Assembly: GCA_022453515.1 (NCBI GenBank)
Contig: JAJNNY010000038.1
Location: 62,001 to 126,000, forward strand
DNA: 64,000 nucleotides
Reading direction: 5' to 3'
Origin: Astrocystis sublimbata
Lineage: Eukaryota > Ascomycota > Sordariomycetes > Xylariales > Xylariaceae
Shown: positions 36,864 through 47,198 of the stretch, in pieces
Numbering within the stretch: the first letter of the stretch is position 1
How the letters are laid out: each line of letters begins with the position of its first letter
Made by a program: the position numbers and the translations under genes
Notes under the pieces: generated by a model
The model's database searches: none
Seen by the model: only the letters and a program-made list of their open reading frames with translations
What the model was told of the DNA's origin: nothing

Positions 36864-39774
36864 ATACACTTCACGATGTTCTAGACATGTTGGAGGAACT
36901 CAGCATAACGCTTCCGAGATTTCGACTATACGAGGACACTCTTCCGATGAACCGGCAACTTGAGACCGCTCTTATAGATGTCTACACTGAAGTCATTTGC
37001 TTTTACGCTCGAGCCATACACTTCTTCCGTGACCATCCTCACGTCCTCTTGCAGAAAAACTCGTGGGAGCAGTTCCGCGTAGACTTTTCCAGGACAAACA
37101 TGCGCATCAAACGTATATCTACAACTGTCGAAACCGAAGCCGACCTTGCACGTATGAGACTAGAAGAGAATAAATACAAGCATGTGATCGAACTCATGGG
37201 CAACCTGAGCACGAAGCGAGGGCAGCCCAATGAACGGACGAGGTATCTTCATATCCCGCTTCTTAAAAATAACAGATTCTCGGGGCGCTTGATGCCCTTG
37301 ACCAAGATTGAAAGTGTGCTTGATCCGACCCCGAATGATAATCCCTCTCTCCGATCCATGGCTTTATTTGGGATGGGAGGCGTAGGCAAAACTCAACTTG
37401 CTTCGCAGTACGCCCATGAAAGCACAGAGAAGTACGACGTCATTCTCTGGATTCTTGCAGACAATTCCATCACTATAGGGCAGAGCTTTAGAGATATAGC
37501 TCGAGGGCTACAGCTCTACGAAGACTCGGAAGAAGTACAAGACTCAGCTGCAGCAATATGGAAAGTCAAGAACTGGCTTGGCTCGACTAGTAGGTCTCTC
37601 ATTAAGCTTAACGAACACCATGTGGTCTTACTCTAAGGATGATTAGATAGCACGTGGCTAGTTGTTTTCGACAATGCGGATGACCTCCAGGCACTCAAGG
37701 TGGCGTGGCCTGCAACTGCCAAAGGATCCATTCTACTAACGACCAGAGACTTTGATCTTGCAAGGAATCCTGCAGCAGAGTGCCTTCAACTAGACCCATT
37801 CGACGAAGTTGAGGGATGTGCCATGCTATTGAAACAGATCGGATTAGACCCAACAGATGCAGCCAGTCAACAGCATGGAATAGAAATTACAAGAGCTCTA
37901 GGTGGCTTACCACTCGCGTTGAGTCAGATTGGTGGATTTGTTTCACAAAGAAGACTTGCTTTGAAGGATTTCCTGGCGCTATATGAGCGAAATGCTGCGA
38001 AAATCAATGCCCGGAGAACCACCGAGGACGACTACGAGCATACATTGAGTACGGTTTGGGATGTATCATTTGAACGGTTGCCAGCGGATTCAACTAAGCT
38101 GCTCAATATCATAATCTTCTTCGACCCTGACTCGATAGACGAAGACATTCTCTCGCAGGGGTCTCAGAACGAGACCGACTTGGACCCCCAGTTTAAGTTC
38201 CTCACGGACGAGATGGAGTAAGATTCACTCTCGTTTCCCTGTGTGCTGTGAACGCTGATCGAAGTAGTCTTGGAGACGCAGAAGCGCCGCTCTTGCAACT
38301 AGCGCTAGTCAACAAGTCATTTAGCCAGCCTATCCTCTCTTTGCACCGCTTGGTACAGTACGCTGCAATTCGCAAATTGTCAGACTCAGATAAGTCACTG
38401 TACTTTGACGTTGCAATACGCCTGCTATCATGGGGATTTCCTGATACTTGGAGCAAAGACATTGGTCACCAGATTGGCGCGTGGGAAAGATGTGAGAAAT
38501 GCTTGCCTCACATCGATCATCTTGCAAAGCTCGTCAAACGCCACTCTGTGCGCACATCTAGTGGAGATCGATATGCCGAACTCCTGCTCCGGTGCAGTTG
38601 GTATGTGTTCAAGCAGCGAACAACTTGTCTGCGCAGAGGTTTTAACTAATGTATAGGTACCTATATGAGTGTGAGGCTTACGATATAGCCCGGGGACTCG
38701 TAGATGCAGCCAGGAACACCTTTGAAGACAAATCAACTCTCACCTACGCTAGTGCAATCGACCTAGCTGGACTTATCGATCTTGACATGTGTCAGCCCGC
38801 AAGAGCTCTAGAACCATTTCTTGAAGCACTCGAGATTCGCAAAGCTCGCCTTGGCGCAGATGATGCATTCATAGCCTTCAGTCTGAATAACATTGCCCTT
38901 GCTTATACTGAAATGGGACGTCTTGAAGAAGCGTACTCGACGCACCAACAAGCCATCGACATCCGGCTGCTCACAAACAGTGACCGGATTGGAAATTCGT
39001 ACAGCAATATGGCGAGTTTACTCTTACGAATGGGCAAGCCAAATGAGGCCCAAGACATGTTGGCGCGGTGTCCATCTCTCAAGGACTTTACCGATGACAC
39101 CTTTCTGAGTACAGGAAACCCACGATTCTCAGGCGATATGGTCCTCTTATCGCGCATACGTCTTAAACAGGGGCGTATTGATGATGCGCTACGCCTAGCT
39201 TCAAAGGCTCTGGCGTTCCGTCAGAAACTACTTGGAAATAGGCTCAAGACGCGACTCGATGTACGACGTGGCTTCTATCTTGTATTTGCAGGACCATACT
39301 GCAGCGGCAATGTGGGGACCAACTATAATCTCTTCTAAGTGTTTCCCAACTAACGCTCGAATAGCGAACTTCTCAAGCAGCTGATTGACATAGCTGGGGC
39401 CTTGGTAGAAGGCGAGGGACAACTTGCCCGTGCGCTTTATAAGCTTTCGATTTTATACTCAGAGAAGGGGGCAGCGTCAGAAGCGGACCTTGCTAAGGCC
39501 AAGGCAACAGAGATCCGGAATCGTTTGCGGCCTGAAAATTGTGATGCAGCTTTCGACGGGGAATCATTTTCGAAATTGACGCTATGGATGCTCTGGTAGG
39601 ACTTGCAGTTTTTATATTTACATTTACAACATTATATCCGTGGTGGATGTTTAATGAACAAGTCGGGACCAGCAGGTAAGCTCACCTACAAGACAATCCA
39701 ACAATATACACCTGGAACTTTTGAATCGGGGTTATTACTTTGATTGCCATACACAAACTCTGTGATTATCTGCT

Positions 39775-41523
39775 CTAGACCAATTTCCAAAGCCCACCTA
39801 CAATCTCAATCTTGATCTCTCTATTTTCATCTATACTCCTCCTTCCAGCTTCGAGTATAGCGGTGGTAGCAATTGTGTTCGCCAAGGTGGGTAGACCTCG
39901 AGCGTCTAAGTCAGCAGGTTTGAGAGAGCCGTTATTGACGGCTTGACAGCCATCAATAAACTTCTCAAAGGATACATAACCATAACCGCCTTGTCCATTG
40001 AAGTTGCCCTCCTCATCGGGAGCACTATAGTTGGATAATCAGAAAATATTGCCCCACGAGATGACATGGATATACACTCACTATTTCATATAGAATGGAT
40101 TGTACCACACCAGTTGACCCGCTGTGTCGTCTGCAACGTCATACCCTCGCTTCGCTTGGTTGATACGAATTTCACCGTCGGTGGCCATGTAGTGAAAATA
40201 CTGGTTCGAGTGCACGCCGGCTTTATGCGGCGCTGTCCAGGAAGCTGTGTAGACTCCTGTCGCGATCTTGGTCGGATCACTCTTCTTCTGCCACGTGACC
40301 ATCACAGTGATAGTGTCTTCAGTGTCATCAACGCAGCCTAGACTCGTCGCGATACCCTTGGCCGCCGAAGCAGAGACCTTGACTGGGAAAAACCCCTGCC
40401 CAGAAACCATCGAGTCGCAGATGTCGACGTGGTGGCTGTTCAGGTAGTAGGAGATATCCGAATCAATTCCCGCCCAAGCCTGCTGAAGTCAATAATTGCC
40501 TATTATAGTAAAGAAATTGCTCCTGAAACATGGTTTTGCAGGTGTCTCGGGAGCATAGATACCTGTCAGGGTAATTCATGCCTCGGAGCCTTGCCAAAAG
40601 CGGGAATAAAAGGCTCTAGTGAACTGACCTTGAACGTCTCGAGCTGGAATTTAGGCTGCGACATGTAGCTATAGAAATAGTTGAAGTCGCCAAGCTTCTG
40701 GGCTCTGTATCTTGCATCCGCGTAAGCAGGATCGAACCGCTTATGGTGCTCGATGTAGACGAAGACACCATGTTCCTTGGCTGCTTCTATGAGGGACTGG
40801 TGGTGCTCTAGAGTCTTGACGGCCGGCTTGGTAATCATGACGTGGATCTTGCGTTCAATAGCGTACAAGGCGATGGGATAGTGAGTTGTGTCGGGGGTGA
40901 AGATGGTGATAGCGTCACCGGGCTTCAGAGCATCTATGGCAGCCTTGTAGGCATCAGAATCCTTGACATGGTTTGCTGGAAACGACTCGAACGAGGTATC
41001 GAGGCCGTTATAGACTTTGGTGATGTTTGCCTCCAGATGCTGTCCTTCGAGTTGAGGGTGTGGTCAGTTGTGTGCGACTCATCAAGGATTTCTGCCAAAA
41101 TTCAAGATATACTAACTGATCGCTGGGAATTTGGTTCCGTTCGTGCCCGCCATACTCAACTGATTCACCTTGCCTCTTCGCCGCAGATCGAATAGGGTCA
41201 AACCAACGACCCCCACCTTCTTGTCCGAGCCAGAAGCTCCGCCGCCCACTGCAAACGCTGGAGTCAGTAATTGCCTTTTACAGTAAAAGAATTGCTCATG
41301 AGACAGTGGTTTGTAGGTGTCTCGGGAGTATAAATATCTGCTAGGGTAACTTTTGCTCCCGACACTTGCTAGAAGGGGGAATATACGACACCAGGAGTAG
41401 CATACCGAAGCCGGTGGTATACTCGCCGGTACCGACCTGTTCTCATGTTATTGATGAGCATGTGTATATTTTGATATCTATAAGTTGCATTACCATCAAC
41501 ACGTTTAAGGGTTTGGACGTCAT
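39775..41523 (-). CDS. Gfo/Idh/MocA family NAD(P)-dependent dehydrogenase
   Basis: This family oxidises or reduces sugars, sugar acids and cyclitols with NAD(P). Six exons join: 41523-41494, 41436-41406, 41248-41117, 41044-40629, 40479-40082 and 40024-39775, giving 418 residues. The start [19 protein letters not shown] carries the nucleotide-binding turn. DDALKPGD-like and [11 protein letters not shown] segments follow, then [15 protein letters not shown], the KP motif of the family near residue 130. [16 protein letters not shown] and [19 protein letters not shown] belong to the catalytic C-terminal domain. Introns 2 (41405-41249) and 4 (40628-40480) share a 126-base segment with each other. 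Both have a second usable acceptor a few bases upstream, adding three or one residues. The gene is divergent from the DapA-type aldolase, which suggests a common pathway. The substrate is unknown. Confidence 0.88.
40483..40608 (-). repeat. Introner-like segment, copy A (in intron 4 of the Gfo/Idh gene)
   Basis: This 126-base stretch aligns without gaps to 41258-41383 with about 28 mismatches (roughly 78% identity, counted by hand). It ends in TTCAG, a splice acceptor. An internal near-hairpin pairs CAGGTATCT with AGACACCTG. The flanking exons are not alike, so this is not a segmental duplication of exons. Confidence 0.8.
41258..41383 (-). repeat. Introner-like segment, copy B (in intron 2 of the Gfo/Idh gene)
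   Basis: Partner of copy A. It ends in TCCAG and contains the hairpin CTTTTAC/GTAAAAG. The shared core CTCCCGAGACACCT is identical in both copies. Confidence 0.8.
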
Positions 41524-42753
41524 ATTGAAAACTTTCTTGATTTTTTGGCTGTAATGAAGGAGCTGGTCATGAGCATTGAACCTCAAGTGAGACGATATCC
41601 AAATATCGGCCTCTTAGATGTATTGAATATCGTGTGAGAAGAGCTGGAAAACTACCAATCTCAACGATCAAGAGCCCAGCACCCGTAGACTAGAAATTAG
41701 ATAGATTGTCTTAATGTAGCGTTTGTAGCTAATATCTAGGCTGCTGGTGCCCCTCACTCGAGAAAGATTTCAGGAACTGACGTTAAGTCATACTTACCTA
41801 TTGGCTGGGCCATCTTACCTTAGGTACCTAGGTACTTAGTTTCCCCCTTTAAAGGCTGCTAAGCACCGCTTTTGTGACTGCGGGGAGTTGGAGATGACCC
41901 GCCCCTCGCGACTCCACCTTGTGTACTGTAAGTGGCACTTTGCTTCCCCAACACTTGCATCTTACTGCCCCCTGCTTACCCCGCCATCTCCCTCTGGTGA
42001 ACAACAATTATGTCTGGCGTTGCAAACCAACATCATATGGGGCGATGAGCTCCGGGCACTGTCACCATTGGCGGAGAAAACAATGCCGGACTGTTTATCA
42101 TGATCATGTCGACCTGTTGCAAAACTCCGTTCGGCATGTGGCCCAGGGGCCTTCGGAATCCAGCTCGTAACCTCCTTCTAGGTATGTTCTATGTTCTATG
42201 TTCTATATGAAAGATTGATCGGTTCCACAGAGCTGGCCAAACATCAGGTGAGCAAGAATGAGGTCGAGAGGCAGGAGGTATTTGTTCCTGCGCCAGCTGG
42301 GCAACTTGACTGGAATTGGAATATATTAGTCATGCATGCCCTAGGTGCTGGCCTCAGGTTTCGGTCTAATGTTATACGAGCAGGTGGCTCAAAGGATAGT
42401 ACTAGGTAAAGAGGGCGACTCCGCACAATTCTAGATCCGCCAACATCACCATTACTAGGTAGGTATCTACTTCCAAGGTTGTACTGTGGATCAAGGTCAG
42501 TGTACCCATTTAGGTAGTCGATAAGTAGTAATTCACTTCTCCATCACTGGAGACGGTTTGTCTATGTTGGTTTGTATGATAGGTACCTAACGCTATGTTA
42601 TTTTCTTGTTCTTGTCTTTGCACCAGTTCGAGACTGTCGCCAAACCGTCCTCATTTTGACATCAATTCCCGCACGGGCTAGCCAAAGTTCAAGTCAGCTG
42701 CAGTTCATAGGCACTTCTCCAACCTGTTCATTGTATTAAGCTATCAATAAAAA
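41524..42753. other. Shared upstream region of the dehydrogenase and aldolase genes
   Basis: About 1.2 kb between divergent starts. It contains TACCTAGGTA near 41824 and a small tandem TGTTCTA repeat near 42184-42206. No coding sequence is seen. Confidence 0.55.
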
Positions 42754-43725
42754 ATGGCAGCAACCAGCGGCGATGGGTCCGCAAGACGCCCGTTGCCTTG
42801 TGGTATTTATGCACCGACCATGACCTTCTTCGACCCGGAAACTGAAGAGCTCGACATCCTAACCATTAAGAGACATGCCGAGCGTCTTGCACGAGACGGT
42901 CTAGCTGGCCTGGTGACGCTCGGCTCCAACGGAGAAGCGGTTCACTGTACGCGCGAGGAAAAACTGGCAGTCACCCGGGCCACCAGGGAAGCGCTGGATG
43001 CTGCAGGTTTCACGACCATGCCTATCATAGTGGGAGCCACGGAAAGCAGCGTCAGGGGAACTGTTGAATTGTCAAAATTAGCTGCCGAGGCTGGCGGAGA
43101 CTATGTTCTACTACTTCCGCCCAGCTACTATAAAGCGCAAGTCGACGAAGAGATGATCGAGGGCTACTTCACCGCTGTCGCGGATGCGAGCCCCTTGCCT
43201 ATTGTCCTCTACAATTACCCCGGTGCCGTCGCAGGCATCGATATGGACTCAGACCTGCTCATCAAACTCGGTCAGCATCCAAATATCATCGGAACGAAAT
43301 TCACATGCGGCAGTACGGGCAAACTCACGCGCGTTGCCTCGGCTTTAGATGCGAAGACCCCTTCCTCGGAAGGCAGTGGCTACATGGCCTTTGGTGGCAT
43401 TGCCGATTTCACGATACAAACACTGGCTTCGGGTGGAAGTGGCATCATCGCCGGGGGTGCAAATGTCATGCCGAAAGTTTGTGTCAAGGTCTGGGACCTG
43501 TATGCTGAGGGCAAGACCGAGGAAGCTATCAAGCTACAGAAAGTCCTTTCTCGTGGTGACTGGTTTCTCACCAAGCCAGCCATTGCAGGCACCAAGCAGG
43601 CGATCCAAAGCTACTTTGGCTACGGGGGCCACCCGCGTCGGCCGCTCAAGCGCCTGGACGAGGCCAAGATTGCAGCCGTCGCGGAAGGGATTAGGGAGGT
43701 CATGGACATCGAAAAATCTCTGTGA
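42754..43725 (+). CDS. DapA-family (dihydrodipicolinate synthase-like) aldolase/lyase
   Basis: Members of this class I aldolase family use a Schiff-base lysine to split or join keto acids with pyruvate. In fungi they include 4-hydroxy-2-oxoglutarate and 2-keto-3-deoxy-acid aldolases, as in D-galacturonate breakdown, rather than lysine synthesis, because fungi make lysine by another route. The single exon encodes 323 residues, a typical length. TLGSNGEA is the pyruvate-binding loop, YNYPG at about residue 153 supplies the catalytic Tyr, and IIGTKFTCGS places the Schiff-base Lys at about residue 182. GGxSGIIAGGANVMP lies near residue 230. No targeting signal is obvious, so it is probably cytosolic. 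The divergent Gfo/Idh dehydrogenase supports a role in sugar-acid catabolism, but the substrate is inferred. Confidence 0.88.
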   Translation: MAATSGDGSARRPLPCGIYAPTMTFFDPETEELDILTIKRHAERLARDGLAGLVTLGSNGEAVHCTREEKLAVTRATREALDAAGFTTMPIIVGATESSVRGTVELSKLAAEAGGDYVLLLPPSYYKAQVDEEMIEGYFTAVADASPLPIVLYNYPGAVAGIDMDSDLLIKLGQHPNIIGTKFTCGSTGKLTRVASALDAKTPSSEGSGYMAFGGIADFTIQTLASGGSGIIAGGANVMPKVCVKVWDLYAEGKTEEAIKLQKVLSRGDWFLTKPAIAGTKQAIQSYFGYGGHPRRPLKRLDEAKIAAVAEGIREVMDIEKSL

Positions 43726-44476
43726 GGGTATCGATTGCGACTGGTTACCTACTCCTAGATTCCACCTGTACCACATCTCGTTTTCTACCTCTTCGGATCG
43801 GCTATATGCAATGCCAATAACCGCACGATCGAGATTGGTTCGTCATGGGCCAACACCGGGACAACCGGACTCCGGAGTTGGAGTAGACCGTTAAAAGACG
43901 ATTCGCGGAAATGGATGTCATATCTATTGTATACCTTAGGTAGTTGGATCAAGTAGGTAACACGTAGCAGGCTTCTTACGTCCATTGCTGTAGTGCTGTA
44001 GTGCTGCATAGTCGCGTAACGAACTGACTACATATGTAGCCCAAGCCAGCAAAAGCAAACCACACGATAGGTAACGGCGTGACCTATGTTGCTAGACAGG
44101 TCACTGCATACCTGGTACCTAGGTACTTAAGTACGTACGACCAGCAACCAGCTCTGTAAATAGAAGGCGGTGAACAGCATTGGGGCCTTACCCACACTGT
44201 AACCCCACGCCGATTTCTGCCGCTTGGTCAGCGGGGCATGAGCTCAGGAGCACCTGCATTTCTACCTCATAGTCGAACACCTACCTCATACCTCGACCAA
44301 TCCCTGTTGGCGCCTTCTGGAGATTAGACACTATATACATGACTATAAGGTTGTCATCACTGCCTGCACGTACCGAGAAAGTCATTGGGTCTTACTCGAC
44401 GATTCCGTAGGCGGCTTGGCCTGGAATATCAATTCTTGCTTTCCTGATTGCGTCAAGCTCGGCTTGAACCGGCAAG
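43726..44476. other. Intergenic region between the aldolase and rbg1
   Basis: About 0.75 kb; contains GTACCTAGGTAC near 44112 followed by ACTTAAGTACGTACG. No gene is seen. Confidence 0.55.
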
Positions 44477-46016
44477 ATGGTGAACATTACGGAAAAGATC
44501 AAGGAGTAAGTAGTGAAGAGAACCGGGTGTCATAAAAGATAATGCTGACGAAACTAGGATCGAGGATGAGATGAGGAGGACCCAAAGTAAGCATCAGAGA
44601 TCCATTCGGTCGACCTACTGCTCCTTCAAGGCGCACCTCGTGACCATGTGACTGTCACCTGTCTAAGTGTTCACGGCATGCCATGGAACATCTTGCGGAA
44701 GGCTAGATGGCTGCTTTCCGGGTGATGGGTAGTGAAGTGACTGATGCCAATTTCTGACACAGTAGCCACAATATAGAAAACAAGGCAACAGGTAAGCCGA
44801 AGAATGGAATCTGAGGATTTGGGGGACATGTCTTGAGCCATGATGCTGACACTTTCTCTAGAATACCATTTAGGTCTTTTGAAAGGGTAAAAATCGAGCG
44901 GCTGGTTAAAAGGAATCAATGACTGATTTTGTCAAACAGAAAACTCGCCCGACTCAGAGCACAGCTACTTGAACCCGGCCCTGGTGCTGGCGGTGGAGGT
45001 GGCGCTGGGTTCGACGTAAGTAAGAGCGGGGACGCGAGGATAGCACTCGTCGGATTTCCATCTGTGGGCAAGTCGACGTTTCTATCCAAAGTCACCAAGA
45101 CGAGGTCCGAAGTAGCATCCTACGCTTTCACAACTCTAACGGCCATTCCGGGTGTACTGGAATATGGTGGCGCCGAGATTCAATTACTCGACTTGCCAGG
45201 AATCATTGAAGGTGCCGCGGAAGGCAAGGGAAGAGGGCGACAAGTCATCTCGGCCGCGAAAACCAGCGATCTCATTCTGATGGTCCTTGATGCGACAAAA
45301 AAAGCCGAGCAACGTGCGCTATTAGAGGCTGAGTTAGAGGCGGTTGGAATCAGGTTGAACAGAGAACCACCGTACGAAACTCTCGTCTCCAACGCATTAC
45401 CGCTTGCATGGCTAACGCTGACCATCCTAGGAACATCTACCTAAAAGTCAAGAAGGCTGGCGGCATGAAGATAACCTTCCAGAACCCCCCGAAGAGACTC
45501 GACGAGAAGATGGTGTATAACATCTTGCGAGACTACAAGATACTGAATTGCGAAGTGCTGGTGCGCGATGAGGATGCGACGGTCGACGAACTAATCGATG
45601 TGATCATGAAGGACCACCGCAAGTATATCAAGTGTCTATATGTATACAACAAGATTGACAGTGTGTCGCTTGACTTCTTGGACCGCTTGGCACGCGAACC
45701 ACAGACCGCCGTCATGAGTTGCGAGCTCGACCTAGGTGTCCAGGATGTTGTAGAACGTTGCTGGCAGGAGCTTCGGCTGATTCGTATCTACACCAAGCGC
45801 AAGGGCGTCGACCCCGTCTTCAACGACGCCCTCATTGTTCGCAGCGGCAGCACAATCGAGGATGTCTGTGACCGAATCCACCGTACATTGAAGGAGACGT
45901 ATAAATATGCGCTGGTATGGGGTGCGAGCGCACGTCATACCCCTCAGCGTGTTGGGCTTGGGCACGCGGTGGCCGACGAGGATGTAGTCTACATTGTTAG
46001 TGCGTTCAAAGCCTAG
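44477..46016 (+). CDS. rbg1: DRG1/Rbg1 developmentally regulated GTP-binding protein
   Basis: A conserved OBG-superfamily GTPase that associates with translating ribosomes together with a DFRP/Tma46 partner. Six exons join: 44477-44505, 44558-44586, 44777-44791, 44862-44886, 44940-45371 and 45431-46016, giving 371 residues, as in other DRG1 proteins. The N terminus [15 protein letters not shown] is diagnostic. A Gly-rich insert precedes the G domain. Motifs in order: G1 GFPSVGKST, the switch region YAFTTLT, G3 [10 protein letters not shown]4 NKID, then a C-terminal TGS domain ending [10 protein letters not shown]. The third exon is only 15 bases, an oddity supported by phase and by the conserved protein sequence across it. 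Confidence 0.94.
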
Positions 46017-46492
46017 CTTGAAGAACATTTGTTAGACCAACTTGACCGATGCATCGTCACTGATAATCAGTTCACCTCGGTCCGCGGGTGGAGCAATAAA
46101 TATAGAGACCAACGTTGCATCACGTTCTCATGATTCATGCATGTATATTTGTCATATCAAGTCATTATACGCCTGTCTCGGTACAGGCGAAAGGCAAGTT
46201 TCGCAACAGAGGCCACGGCGGATGTTCTTATGCAACCGCCTCCCTCAACCTCTTTTCGTAATCCGCAAAACGCCATTAGACCGAAAGCCTCCCTTCTCCG
46301 CACAAAGACAATTGTTTCCTCATCATGACCATCGTTATATCTATGGGCGGCTTCATCCATTGGGGAGTTCCATGTGGCCTAAAAAGGGGCCGCTGAAGTG
46401 ACATAGGAAAAACAGGTTGTTGGTGCAATGGTTCATTCGAGTCCAGATCCCGATCAGATACCATCCATCCTTTGGCCTGGTGGGCGTGCCTG
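46017..46492. other. Region between convergent rbg1 and spo12-like genes
   Basis: About 0.5 kb, expected to hold both 3' untranslated regions. A stretch at 46422-46432 resembles a tRNA A box but the arms do not pair (see rejected items). Confidence 0.5.
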
Positions 46493-47198
46493 CTAGTCAG
46501 TCTCTTGGCCGCTGTTGACGCGCTCGGTCGACGAGGCTTGCTCGGCATTTCTAGCACCGAGTACGTTCTCGCCGACGAACCTCTTAGCTGACGCCTGGGC
46601 GAAGAGGGACTTGGGCTTGGCTCTGCGTGGGCGAGGCAAACATTAGCGAGGTTATTTATGACGTCAAATTTGGCATAGCAGCATCATATTCTTGAGAGAA
46701 ATGCCGGTAGGAGTGCGGAGCCTGAACTTACTTTCCGGCATGCCGGCTCTTGAGTGCATTGAGCTTGGCGGTGCAGGGACTCATGATGGTGTCCGAAGGA
46801 GAAACGTATTGCTGCGTAGAACTACAGGTGCCGAAGGCGCTGGGGTTAGCAGGGAGTCCGGCAAGTGTCCTATGGATGATCATCTGGGTGGAGAATGATG
46901 GTGCCAGCAGCGAGGGCTTCACAGCAGCGGGGTCAACAGTCGTAGTACCAAGGCCAGAGCCAGAGGACGGTGCGCCAACAGCAGGTTTGGATATGTTGGT
47001 GATGTTGGTAGTGTTGGTGGTGTTGGTGGTGTTGGTGGTATTGGCAGTGCGGCCGTACTTCTCTTCGTCTATCTTGGACTTCAGCACCTGGCGGTGGTAC
47101 TCCATGCTCTTGATGTCGGCCTTGGCGGCTCCGGTTCCGGGTTGGTTCTTGAGGCTGTTGTTGGCGTCCTTCTCGGACAGAACGTTGGCGGGACCCAT
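46493..47198 (-). CDS. spo12: Spo12-family mitotic exit protein
   Basis: Spo12 family proteins promote mitotic exit, in yeast through release of Cdc14 from the nucleolus (FEAR network). Two exons join: 47198-46732 and 46622-46493 (198 residues). The family signature is SPSDTIMSPCTAKLNALKSRHAGK continuing after the intron as AKPKSLFAQASAKR. The intron (109 bases, donor GTAAGT, acceptor CGCAG) lies inside this block. A run of Asn-Thr-Thr repeats (about residues 55-70), encoded by a GTT/GGT-type microsatellite at 46993-47043, lies in the otherwise disordered N-terminal part. The start MGPANVLSEKD is chosen over the longer upstream open frame, which has no family resemblance. Confidence 0.85.

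Larger units (their letters stand above)
29174..39599 (+). pseudogene. NB-ARC/TPR (NLR-like STAND) gene disrupted by an LTR retrotransposon
   Basis: This family senses signals and oligomerises through its NB-ARC ATPase; fungal members act in non-self recognition. Coding pieces: 29174-29181, 29239-29558, then after the insertion 36864-37589, 37647-38217, 38268-38600, 38657-39311 and 39365-39599. An N-terminal helical region (FLDDFSAVIALTF, VWGSVRLILTLAS) is cut by the element. Reading resumes in frame at RDTLHDVLDMLEEL, followed by the P-loop GMGGVGKTQLA, Walker B WLVVFDNADD, GSILLTTRD, GLPLALSQIGG, a winged-helix region and TPR repeats. The intron at 37590-37646 (donor GTAGGT) explains the in-frame stops there. 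A separate frameshift lies near 39246-39255 between RLKT and DSMYDV. The last donor is GTGGGG, which is weak. The first exon is inferred from ATGGCGAA plus GTAAGC; two acceptors 3 bases apart both keep the frame. As it stands the gene cannot make a full protein. Confidence 0.85.

Noticed and set aside
37590..37646. In-frame stops in the NB-ARC region read first as a nonsense mutation.
   Set aside because: A 57-base intron with donor GTAGGT and acceptor TTAG removes them and joins WLGST to WLVVFDNADD, as expected for the family.
40483..41383. The paired intron segments considered as a MITE.
   Set aside because: No terminal inverted repeats or target duplications were found; both copies coincide with introns and end at acceptor sites.
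46415..46460. Possible tRNA: a TGGTGCAATGG stretch resembles an A box, with TTCGAGTCC nearby.
   Set aside because: The D arm does not pair, no acceptor stem closes around it, and the TTCGA lies far too close to the A box for a B box.
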